Shown here: piece by piece, positions 15,001 to 25,569 of the stretch
How the letters are laid out: the number at the start of each line of letters is the position of its first letter
Numbering within the stretch: the first letter of the stretch is position 1
Assembly: GCA_947034885.2 (NCBI GenBank)
Contig: OX344749.2
Location: 16,569,501 to 16,633,500 of the forward strand
Direction: 5' to 3'
Length of the DNA: 64,000 nucleotides
From: Thuidium tamariscinum
Taxonomy: Eukaryota > Streptophyta > Bryopsida > Hypnales > Thuidiaceae
Made by a program: the position numbers and the translations under genes
Notes under the pieces: model-generated
The model's input: the letters and a program-made list of their open reading frames with translations, nothing else
Databases searched by the model: none
Told to the model about the DNA's origin: nothing

Positions 15001-16860
15001 CTAAGTTTGCTTTCAATACAAGTTAGGAATTCATCAAATGTTGTAATTTTTTTACCTTCTCAATGGGCACCCGTTAACAGCTACGGTTTTTGGATTCAAA
15101 TTTGTTTTCAATAAATGTTAAAAATTGATTAACTTCTACAGTTTTTCTATCCTTTCAATGGGCAGCCGTTAAGAGCAATGCCTTTTGAACCTAAGTTTGC
15201 TTTCAATACAAGTTAGCAATTGATCAAATGCTGTAATTTTTTACCTTCTCAATGGGCAGCCGTTAACGGCTACGGTTTTTGGATCCAAATTTGTTTTCAA
15301 TAAATGTTAAAAATTGATTAACTTCTACAATTTTTCTACCCTTTCAATGGGCAGCCGTTAACGGCAATGCTTTTTGAACCTAAGTTTGCTTTCAATACAA
15401 GTTAGGAATTCATCAAATGTTGTAATTTTTTTACCTTCTCAATGGGCAGCCGTTAACGGCTACGGTTTTTGGATCCAAATTTGTTTTCAATAAATGTTAA
15501 AAATTTATTAACTTCTACAGTTTTCTATCCTTTCAATGGGCAGCTGTTAAGAGCAATGCCTTTTGAACCTAAGTTTGCTTTCAATACAAGTTAGCAATTG
15601 ATCAAATGCTGTAATTTTTTACCTTCTCAATGGGCAACCGTTAATGGCTACGGTTTTTGGATCCAAATTGGTTTTCAATAAATGTTAAAAATTGATTAAC
15701 TTCTACAATTTTTCTACCCTTTCAATGGGCAGCCGTTAACGGCAATGCTTTTTGAACCTAAGTTTGCTTTCAATACAAGTTAGGAATTCATCAAATGTTG
15801 TAATTTTTTTACCTTCTCAATGGGCAGCCGTTAACGGCTACGGTTTTTGGATCCAAATTGGTTTTCAATAAATGTTAAAAATTTATTAACTTCTACAGTT
15901 TTCTATCCTTTCAATGGGCAGCTGTTAAGAGCAATGCCTTTTGAACCTAAGTTTGCTTTCAATACAAGTTAGCAATTGATCAAATGCTGTAATTTTTTTA
16001 CCTTCTCAATGGGCACCCATTAACGGCTACGGTTTTTAGATCCAAATTTGTTTTCAATAAATGTTAAAAATTCATTAACTTCTTCAGTTTTTCTACCCTT
16101 TCAGTGGGCAGCCGTTAAGAGCAATGCCTTTTGAACCTAAGTTTGCTTTCAATACAAGTTAGGAATTCATCAAATGTTGTAATTTTTTTACCTTCTCAAT
16201 GGGCACCCGTTAACAGCTACGGTTTTTGCATCGAAATTTGTTTTCAATAAATGTTAGAAATTGATTAACTTCTACAGTTTTTCTATCCTTTCAATGGGCA
16301 GCCGTTAAGAGCAATGCCTTTTGAACCTAAGTTTGCTTTCAATACAAGTTAGCAATTGATCAAATGCTGTAATTTTTTACCTTCTCAATGGGCAGCCGTT
16401 AACGGCTACGGTTTTTGGATCCAAATTTGTTTTCAATAAATGTTAAAAATTGATTAACTTCTAAAGTTTTTCTATCCTTTCAATGGGCAGCCGTTAACGG
16501 CAATGCCTTTTGAATCTAAGTTTGCTTTCAATACAAGTTAAGAATTGATCAAATGCTGTAATTTTTTACCTTCTCAATGGGTAGCCGTTAACGGCTACGG
16601 TTTTTGGATCCAAATTTGTTTTCAATAAATGTTAAAAATTTATTAACTTCTACAATTTTCTATCCTTTCAATGGGCAGCCGTTAACGACAATGCTTTTTG
16701 AACCTAAGTTTGCTTTCAATATAAGTTAGGAATTCATCAAATGTTGTAATTTTTTTACCTTCTCAATGGGCACCCATTAACGGCTACGGTTTTTGGATCC
16801 AAATTTGTTTTCAATAAATGTTAAAAATTAATCAACTTGTACAATTTTTCTACCCTTTCA
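1..16860. repeat. Satellite array, 190-bp dimeric unit (2 x 95 bp)
   Basis: Head-to-tail units of 189-190 bp fill the region, about 89 copies, and the array continues beyond the left edge. A unit starts at GAACCTAAGTTTGC (positions 1, 191, 381, 571). It divides exactly into two related 95-bp halves: half A begins GAACCTAAGTTTG and half B begins GCATCCAAATTTG. Both share TTTTCAATA, a T-rich run, a CCTTCTCAATGGGCA / CCTTTCAGTGGGCA block and CCGTTAA. Half A often carries the palindrome AGCCGTTAACGGCT. Copies differ by scattered substitutions and 1-bp T-run indels. No long ORF is present. The structure fits a plant heterochromatic (pericentromeric, knob or centromeric) satellite; which of these cannot be decided here. 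Confidence 0.98.
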
Positions 16861-17185
16861 ATGGGCAGTCATTAACAACAATTCTTTTTGAAACTAAATT
16901 TGCTTTCAATGCAAGTTAGGACTTGATCAAATACTGTAATTATTTTACTTTCTCAAGAAGCGGCCACTAATAGCTATGGTTTTTGGTTTCAAGTTTGTTT
17001 TCAATACATGATAGGAATTGATCAAATGTTGTAATTTTTCTACCTTCTCAATGGGTAGGCATTAATAGTTATGATTTTTGAACTCAAGTTTGCTTTTAAT
17101 ATATGCTAGGAATTGATCAAATGTTACTATTTTTTGCATTCCTAGTGGATAGCCATGTTTAGGGTTGCTTCCAATCATTTGGCCA
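16861..17185. repeat. Decayed edge of the satellite array
   Basis: About three 95-bp units remain recognisable (GAAACTAAATTTGC near 16,890, then TTTCAAGTTTG near 16,987 and AACTCAAGTTTGC near 17,080). They have many substitutions. These units no longer alternate cleanly between half A and half B: the second carries TTGATCAAATGTTG like half A but follows a half-A-like unit. Homology stops at about 17,185, where unique AT-rich DNA begins. Confidence 0.85.
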
Positions 17186-19700
17186 ATCCCTTGCACAAGC
17201 AAAGATGTTTGAATATTGAGTGTGATTTACATTTGATTTTTGAATTACATTAGTCATTTTTATAGTGTATGACAACTAATTACATTTGGACATCATTTCA
17301 AAGATTTTTATCAATCAAATCTACAAACCCAAAGATCAAATGTTACACTTTAGCCTCTTTATTTTAATCAACTATAGTTATAATTGCATGACTTTTTGAA
17401 GAAGGAAACCATGAAGACTCTTTTTATCTTGAGTAGTTGAAATATCAATTGAGGGCAATTTTAAAAATCAATATTCCTTTATGTCATATGAAATCTTTCC
17501 AAGTTGTAAGTGTTTTTTTTTAATAATGATGTTGTGAATCTAATTACACACTTTGTTACTTATTGTTATATAGAAATGAGTATATTTTTCTACGTGGCCT
17601 TGAAGAACAATGAAGGGAAGATAATAGATGTTATGGATGTTATTATTAAATCAAAGAATACCAATTGGATGCAAGCAAAAGTTACAATTCATATATAATT
17701 GAAAAAAGATGAAAGTCTCAAAGTTTTTTTAGCAAGACGTTTATGGGATGGGATGGCAACTACTATCTGCAAAGACAATTTACTATTATCAATTGAGATC
17801 ATGCAGACTATTTCACGTGGCATTGTATTGTTGAAAATATTGTTTTGAAAGTCATAGCGGACATTGCAACTCTGTGAGTAGCATTTCATAAAGTCAATTG
17901 ATTATTTTTTTTTTTTAATTTTATTTTATCAATTTTCATTTCATTTGACTTCTTAGTCTCTAAAGCTTGTTTAGTTTGAAGCATTGCCTTAGAAGCTTAT
18001 AATTACTATAAATCCTTTAATTCTTGAAGTTGATTTAGGGACACACAATATCTTCTTTAGCTCTATTTCTATGACAACTTAGTTATGTAGAAAGATAGAT
18101 GGCAAGCTATAAAGGGGTACTCATGAAAAGTTTGAGATTTTCATGAAGTTTTTTTTTCATTCTTTGAACATTGTAAGGTGGTGTTGTGGCAAACATGACT
18201 TCCTCTATATGTATTGTAATTTATAATATTGAAAAGTTGTGTTTTCTATTTTTTTAATTTGATTTTCTTAATCAACACTTTAATTTTGATGTTTTCAAAA
18301 TTTCAATATTGTACTTCATCTAAATTCTTTTATTAGAGCGGCATTTTCATCTAATTGCTATAACTCAGTATAAAGGTGTAAAGCCAAACTCTTTGATGAA
18401 GTACTAAAGCCTCTACAAGGAATACAAGCATCTACAATTGTTTTCAAAACTCTTGATTTTACAACCACACATGATGATATAGAGATTGATAATGGCTCTC
18501 TAGTTGAAAACATTGCACTATTTGACTTATATGACCTACTCTAATATATAGTTTGTTGTTTGTGCACTTGGATAAATCCATTGCTAAAGCAATCCCTATC
18601 TTTTTATTGTCATTGTGGATTTTTTAGAAGTCCATCTCTCAATTTTTGCAGCTTCTCTATTTATATTGAAGATTTAGCATCAACTTATGCTAATGTTTCT
18701 TCTTATTCATCTTTAATTTCTCTATCACGTCATAGATCTTAGAAATTTTAAAGTATGTTTTTTTATTTTGAACTTAGTAATTTGAGTTAAACAATATTTT
18801 AATTTATTTTCATGATTTGATATTTGATTTCTATTGCCTTTGCATATGTATAATGTGACAACCATTCCATGTCATGGTTTAAAAGCTAAACCTATGCCCA
18901 AATTAAACAATAAATCATGAATGAACCTTGAATTGCACTACACCACTAAAATTCAAAAACTTTCTCAAAGCAAAGTTCAACTTGGAATTCAATGAAATAC
19001 TACTATTGGACTCATTATATAATCTATTTTTTTATATGATTTTTATCTTTAGAATTGATAAACTTGAAAAAGGATAATTCAATAAGGAGGGGCATTGACT
19101 TGAAAACTCGTTGTTTAGGTCATAGGGATTAATACATTTATTTGGTATATAGTATATGACTACTATATTTCAAATAATTAGTGTTCAAGATATTTTGTTT
19201 TTATTTAAAAGCATATTTATAAAAATAAACAAAATAGATGAACCACTTCATCATTCAAATTTACATGAAGGTCAATGATGAAGACTACATTGATCACTTA
19301 ATTATTCAAAAGCATTGTTCATGATTTAATGCTTGAAATGTTTAGACCTTTTACTTTTCAGTAGATTTAGGTTTGGCCGCTTCATAGCCCACTCTTGTTT
19401 TTCTTTATATTTTAAACTTCATAAATGTCACCTCTACCATGGTATTACAATGTATTGTAGTTTTACATTTATGTGCTCTACAATGAGACAATCTAAACAA
19501 CTTCACCTATTTTCATTGTGTAGTAGTTTATATACACTATCTATATTGACTATATCTCAATTTTAGGAAATATATTGGTTCAATTTTTTGGTACGAAATT
19601 GTATAGTGGTATATTCATTTATTGTTCATTTGGATTATAGATCTTTACATTTAATTCCATGGTCATAGGGACCCAACAAGTTTACAAATTTTAAATGGAA
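17186..19700. other. AT-rich stretch without a recognisable gene
   Basis: Short ORFs only, none with a recognisable domain, plausible codon use or splice partners. No tandem repeat or RNA gene was seen. It separates the satellite edge from the TPR repeat array. Confidence 0.6.
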
Positions 19701-19756
19701 AAAAATGGAGGCTCACAAGCTCACAGGCTCATGCTCACATGCTCACATACTAGCAT
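19701..19756. repeat. Isolated terminus of a GCTCACATGC-type inverted-repeat element
   Basis: The tract GCTCACATGCTCACATAC followed by TAGCA resembles the ends of the elements at 53,381-53,614 and 50,365-50,610. Only one end is visible. It abuts the last recognisable TPR repeat, so an insertion or deletion here may have trimmed the array. Confidence 0.4.
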
Positions 19757-21868
19757 CCCCGCTCAAAGTGAAGGCATTATTTGGCTCTACTTCATCAAAT
19801 CAACCAATGCACCCTCATAATCCCTTTGTGTTTGTTTTGCAACACTTCGGTTTCTCAAGGTCAATGCATCATATGGCTCCAATTCATTTGTTTCATTTAG
19901 GTCAACCAATGCATGCACCTTCATAATCATTTAGAATACACTTTATAACACCACAAGTGCTCAAGGTGAATGCATCATGTGGCTCCAACTGCTTTGTTTA
20001 AATCAACCAATTCTCCGTAATTGTTCAACATGCATTTCATAACACTACGAGTTCTTAAGGTGAATGCATCATGTGGCTCCAATTCATTTGTTTTGTTCAA
20101 GTCAATCAATGCACCTTCATAATCATTTAGCATTAATTTCACATCCCCACAAGTACTCAAGGTGAATGCATCATGTGGCTTCACCTTATTTGCTTTATTC
20201 AAGTCAACCAAAGCACCTTCATGATCATTCAACATTCATTTCACAGCACCCTAAGTCCTCAAGGTCAATGCATTATGTGGTTCCACTTCATTTGCTTCAT
20301 TCAAGTCAACCAATACACCTTCATAATTGCTTAACACAACACCACGAGTCTTCAAAGTCAATGCATCATCTGGATCTATTTTAGTTAATCTATTCAAGTC
20401 AACCAATGAGCCTTCATAATCATTCAACATTTGCTCCACATCATTGATTCACTGTGAGTCTTCAAGGTGAAGGCATTATATGGCTCCACCTCATCTACTT
20501 CATTCAAGTCAACCAAGGCACCTTCATAATTGCTCAACATTTGTTTTACATCACCACAAGTACTCAAGATGAATACATCATATAACTCTAAAGGAGTTTG
20601 CTTCATTCAAGTCAACCAATGCACCTTCATAATCATTCAACATTCATTTCACACCTCAAGGTGAAGGCATTATATGGCTCCATCTCATCTGCTCCCGCAG
20701 CTGCTTCATTTTAGTCAACCAATGCACCTTCATAATTGCTCAACATTTGTTTCACATCACCATGAGTGCTTAAGATGAATGCATCATGTGACTCTACAAC
20801 ATCTTCTTTGTCCAAGTCAACCAATGCACCTTCATAATCACTTAACATTTGCTTCACAACACTACAAGTGCTCAATGTCAATGCATTATTTGGATCCACC
20901 TCATCAACTTTGTTCAAGTCAATCAATGCGCCTTCATAATCATTCAACATTAACTTTACATCACCATGAGTGCCTAAGGTGAACACATTATTTGGCTCCA
21001 TATCATTAGCTCTATTTAAGTCAACCAATGCACCTCCATAATCATTCAGCATTCATTTCACATCACCACGAGTGCTTAAGGTGAAGGCATCATGTCGCTC
21101 CAACTCATTGTCTTCATTCAAATCACTCATTGCACCTTCATAATTGCTTAGCAATTGTTTTACATCACTACAACTCTTCAAGGTGAATGGATCATGTAGC
21201 ACCAACTCATTAGCATTGTTTAAGTCAACCAATATACTTTCATAATCCTTCAACATTTGTTTCACAACACCACGAGTCCGCAAGGTGAAGGTAGTATGTG
21301 GCTCCACCTCATCCACTTGGTCTAAGTCAAATAAGGCACCTCCATAATCTTTAAACATTAACTTTACATCACCGCAAGTCTTCAAGGTGAATGCATTATG
21401 TGGCTCTACCTCATCCACTTGATTCAAGTAAACTAATGCACCATTATAATCACTCAACATTCATTTCCCAACACCATGCATCTTCAAGGTGAAAGTACCA
21501 TGTGGCTCCACCTCATCCGCTTTATTCAAGTCAACCAATGTACCTTCATAATCACTCAACATTTGTTTCACACCACCACGAGTGCTTAAAGTCAAAGCAT
21601 TATTTGACTCCACTCCATCTGCTTGGTTCAAGTCAACCAATGCACCTTTGTAATCCCTCAACCTTAGTTTCAAAGCACCACAATTCCTCAAGGTGAATGC
21701 ATCATTTAGATCCACTTCATCTATTTTGTTTAAGTCAACCAATGCACCTTTGTAATCACTCAACATTCATTTCACTTCACCACGAGTCCTTAAGGTGAGT
21801 GCATCATTTGGCTCCACCCCATCCGCTTGGTTCAAGTCAACCAATGCACCTTTGTAATCATTCAACAC
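19757..21868 (-). pseudogene. Decayed 3' continuation of the TPR repeat array
   Basis: On the minus strand the 102-bp (34-residue) TPR unit of the upstream exon continues for about 20 more copies. The recurring core is YEGALVDLN. The stretch is broken by stops and small indels. TGA stops sit in the same slot, the codon before M-L-x-D-Y, at 21,869, 21,767, 21,461, 21,053, about 20,645 and 20,236; intact units have CGA (Arg) or CAA (Gln) there. Five of these six lie about 408 bp apart, which is four repeats. Other breaks include TTG to TAA near 20,711 and a deletion near 20,650. Units degenerate steadily toward 19,757. The stretch could be 3' untranslated sequence or a pseudogenic tail. Nothing suggests it is translated. 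Confidence 0.8.
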
Positions 21869-23571
21869 TCATTTCACGGCACCACGAGTCCTTAAGGTGA
21901 AGGCATTATTTGGCTCCACCCCATCCGCTTGGTTCAAGTCAACCAATGCACCTTTGTAATCACTCAACATTCGTCTCACTTCACCACGAGTGCTTAAAGT
22001 GAAGGCATTATTTGGCTCCACCCCATCCGCTTGGTTCAAGTCAACCAATGCACCTTTGTAATCACTCAACATTTGTTTCACATAACCACGAGTCCTTAAG
22101 GTGAGTGCATCATTTGGTTTCACCTCATTTGCTTGGTTCAAGTCAACCAATGCACCTCTGTAATCACTCAACATTCGTTTTACAGCACCACGAGTCCTCA
22201 AAGTAAAGGCATCATTTGGTTCTACCTCATGTGCTTTGTTTAAGTCAACCAATGCACCTTTGTAATCATTCAACATTCCTTTCACTTCACCACGGGTGCT
22301 TAAAGTGAAGGCATTATTTGGCTCCACCCCATCCACTTGGTTCAAGTCAATCAATGCACCTTTGTAATCACTCAACATTCGTTTCACTTCACCACGAGTC
22401 CTCAAAGTAAAGGCATCATTTGGTTTTACCTCATTTGCTTGGTTCAAGTCAACCAATGCACCTTTGTAATCATTCAACATTTGTTTCACAACACCACGAG
22501 TTCTTAAGGTGAATGCATTATTTGGCTCCACCCTATCCGCTTGGTTCAAGTCAACCAATGCACCTTTGTAATCACTCAATATTCCTTTCACTTCACCACG
22601 AGTCTTCAAGGTGAATGCATCATTTGGTTTCACCTCATTTGCTTGGTTCAAGTCAACCAATGCACCTTTGTAATCACTCAGCATTCGTTTCACTTCACCA
22701 CGTGTGCTTAATGTGAAGGCATTATTTGACTCCACCCCATCCGCTTGGTTCAAGTCAACCAATGCACCTTTGTAATCACTCAACATTCGTTTCACTTCAC
22801 CACGAGTGCTTAAAGTGAAGGCATTATTTGGCTCCACTACATCCGCTTGGTTCAGGTCAATCAATGCACCTTTGTAATCATTCAACATTCGTTTTACTTC
22901 ACCACGAGTCCTTAAGGTGAATGCATCATCTGATTTCACCTCATTTGCTTGGTTTAAGTCAACCAATGCACCTTTGTAATCACTCAACGTTCGTTTCACA
23001 TCACCACGAGTGCTTAAAGTGAAGGTATTATTTGGCTCTACCCCATCCGCTTGGTTCAAGTCAACCAATGCACCTTCGTAGTCATTCAACATTACTTTCA
23101 CAGCACTACGAGTCTTTAAGGTGAAGGCATTATTTGGTTCCACCTCATTTGCTTGGTTCAAGTCAACCAATGCACCTTTGTCATCACTTAACATTCGTTT
23201 CACTTCACCACGAGTGCTTAAAATGAAGGCATTATTTGGCTCCACCCCATCCGCTTGGTTCAAGTCAACCAATGCACCTTCGTAGTCATTCAACATTACT
23301 TTCACAACACCATGAGTCCTCAAGGTGAGTGCATCATTTGGTTTTACCGCATTTGCTTGGTTCAAGTCAACCAATGCACCTTTGTAATCACTCAACACTC
23401 GTTTCACATCACCACGAGTGCTTAAAGTCAAGGCATTATTTGACTCAACCCAATCCGCTTGGTTTAAATGAACCAACGCACCTTCGTAGTCTCTTTGCAT
23501 TTGTTTCACAAAAGCCTTATTCTTCAAGTTAAATGCATTGTTTGACTCCGCCTTGTCATCCTTCATCAAGC
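21869..23571 (-). CDS. Kinase-TPR protein, exon 2: 16 tetratricopeptide-like repeats
   Basis: The exon encodes 16 near-identical 34-residue units matching the TPR pattern (helix A T-R-G-x-V-K-x-M-L-x-D-Y-K-G, helix B A-L-V-D-L-N, then P-N-N/P-N-D). TPR arrays are protein-binding superhelices. Two unit types often alternate, ADGVEPNNAFTLSTRG and ANEVKPNDAFTLRTRG. The open frame extends upstream to 23,632 without an ATG, starting only at TTG codons, so this is an internal exon. A 3' splice site at TTGGTAG|GCTTGATG joins the kinase exon in phase 1, giving L-E-G-L-M-K-D-D. A second acceptor, TTGCTAG|TATTTG, is also in frame and would add 18 residues. Translation ends at a TGA that replaces the usual CGA of the next repeat. 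No domain follows the repeats. Confidence 0.75.
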
Positions 23572-24292
23572 CTACCAATGCAAATACATCATAACAATTG
23601 GAAACATGATAGATCGAAGCAAATACTAGCAATGTTTATATTATAACTTTTATAGAGTTTTATCATTTTGAGATACAAATTAACAAGACAATCATCATAA
23701 TTGAGAAAGTGAGAGTTTTTCTTTTAATAAGTTCAATGAAAGGATTAACAAGACAATCAATTTTCAAGGTACAATCATTAAATGTTTTTTCAAGGATTAG
23801 AAGACTGTTTCAGGCCCTTTCCCAATGCTGGGAATAGTTAGAATAATAAATAATTTTTATAAAATTTTAAATTTTAAATTTATATTATATTTTGAAATTT
23901 TTTTATTATTATAAATTTGACGTGGCAATCTCTCAACCACGTCAAATTGAAAATGTGGCAAAGTTCCCCATTGTTCCCACAGTCGGGAACTCACAATCTT
24001 CTAACTAGCAGAAAAAACATCTAATGCCATTCATTGAACTTATTAAATAATAATTTGAATAGAATGACAAAATCTTTGATACACTAGATTTTGAAAGTCT
24101 TGTTGGATTGTATACCATCAAAACATCATTTAATGAGTTGATATGAACTATTCGATAGACATTTGTCAAAAGAGGTCTTAAAAAGCTCATAGTGAAGTAC
24201 AGTAGAAAGACAAAGATGATTAATTGATGAGATAATTTAATTACATTGTATACAATGTCATAATTTATGAAGTAGAGAATTTCAAGACATAC
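23572..24292 (-). other. Predicted intron of the kinase-TPR gene
   Basis: The donor GGAAG|GTATGTCT is a strong consensus. The acceptor GGTAG|GC is acceptable but has a weak pyrimidine tract. The length is 721 bp. Without splicing the kinase frame stops three codons after the donor. The intron contains a MITE-like element at 23,797-24,004. Confidence 0.65.
23797..24004. mobile_element. MITE-like element, family 1, copy 1 (intronic)
   Basis: The ends are imperfect inverted repeats: TTAGAAGACTGT on the left, TTAGAAGATTGTG as the complement of the right. Inside are CCAATGCTGGGAAT and a hairpin around GACGTGG...CCACGTC. Diverged relatives lie at 36,812-37,147 and 50,818-51,130. Confidence 0.55.
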
Positions 24293-25421
24293 CTTCCAAT
24301 GAATTTGGAGAATCCAATAAAGAAGCCTTTAAAGTAGGTGTTGAAAGGTCAGCCACAATGGTAGAAAGTGTAGGCCTTTTCAATGGCTCAATTTCCAAGC
24401 ATCTATATATAACGGAGCTGAGTAGCTTTGGACATGTTGGAGGTAACATTGGTCTAAAATCATTCAATTTTTTATTTTGAAATTGTATCAATCTTGAATT
24501 TGGATGAATGACTTCCCCACCCACAATGTATGAACACAATAGTCCAAAGCTGTAAACATCAGCCATTAGTAACTTGTCCTTTCCAAAATCACTTAAATTC
24601 CTACTTTCTTTACATTCATCTTCAATGACATCTTCATCTATATCGGAGTCAATGAAGGGATTGTTGGAATATTTAATCAAAGGACCAAGAAGTTCATCCA
24701 AAAGTTCCGGAGCTTTCCACATCAATACATCCAAATATTGGCTGTGTTTAGAATCCAATCTACTTTGTTTCTTTGATCTGACAAGCCCAAAATCATTGAT
24801 CTTTACTTCAAACTTGCCATGGGATCCTTCATGTATCAAAATATTTTTGGGTTTAAGGTCTCCATGGACAAGAGCATTCTCATGCAAATACTGCAAACCA
24901 ATTGCAATTTGTGATATGATGTCAAAAGTCTCAGATAAATCAAATTGGATATTACTTCCAAGACCAAAACTTCCTTGATCATCCACATCAATCTCCTTTC
25001 CTTTATTTGGGCTTGATAACAACCTTCTAATCTCGTCAATGCTCAAGACTCTTGAAGATAAATCGCTGGCAGATAACTCTTTTCTCTTCAATTCAGTCCT
25101 TTTTTGCATGATACTTTGGAGGTTGTCATCCACATACTCTTGGAGGAGAGAACATGCACTCCTCCCAATAGAATAACCAAAACACTTTACAATATTTTGA
25201 TGATCAAGATCAAATAGATATTTTGTTTCATTCTCAAAGACAGATTTGCCTGCAACTGATCCAATAGGAAAGTCTTTTCTGCAATACCTTTTTCCTTGCC
25301 ATATTGTCTCATATATAAAACTAGACAAACCTCTTGCCAATCGCCGCAAGACTGGAAGATCTTTAGGTTCTAATTTTTGTGGAAATGTAGTTGATATGTT
25401 TTGATGAGAAGTAGAAGCCAT
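24293..25421 (-). CDS. Kinase-TPR protein, exon 1: protein kinase domain
   Basis: The start is the ATG at 25,421 (M-A-S-T-S-H); an in-frame TAA lies just upstream, so longer starts are excluded. The exon encodes about 376 residues with a complete Ser/Thr-type kinase fold. The phosphate loop is degenerate (A-R-G-L-S-S-F). Present are the ATP-binding Lys49 in C-R-K-D-F, an aC-helix Glu in F-E-N-E-T-K, catalytic H-G-D-L-K-P-K-N at 186-193, D-F-G at 210-212, A-P-E at 237-239, D-V-Y-S-F-G near 288 and the conserved Arg349. An acidic insert (IDSDIDEDVIEDE) lies between A-P-E and subdomain IX. No signal peptide or membrane span is visible, so a cytosolic kinase is likely. Catalytic residues are intact and activity is plausible. 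The exon ends at a strong donor and joins the TPR exon in frame. The substrate is unknown. Confidence 0.85.
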
Positions 25422-25523
25422 ATTGATCCACAATTATGCATCTCCCAAAAATCCACTCTACATCAAAGATTGAATAATAGAAGATCTTTAAAGTTAGCAA
25501 AATGTATTTCTTCATCAATTCCA

Positions 25524-25533
25524 ATTTTATAGA
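25524..25533 (-). promoter_or_regulatory. TATA box of the kinase-TPR gene
   Basis: TCTATAAAAT on the minus strand lies about 105 nt upstream of the ATG at 25,421. This implies a leader of roughly 70-75 nt and fits a plant TATA-type core promoter. Confidence 0.5.
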
Positions 25534-25569
25534 GTCCTTCTATACTGTTTTCAATACAAATAGTTGATA

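Noticed and set aside
1-16860. The regular array could look like a CRISPR
   Set aside because: Units are 190 bp with no unique spacers; the whole unit repeats. This is a eukaryotic satellite.
19705-23532. Plus-strand ORFs such as those at 20,166-20,384 and 23,329-23,532 (M-H-H-V/L...)
   Set aside because: They are antisense shadows of the minus-strand TPR repeats and show the same 102-bp period.
24574-24978. 134-codon plus-strand ORF
   Set aside because: It lies antisense to the kinase exon, whose motifs are complete and conserved; the plus-strand product has no domain.
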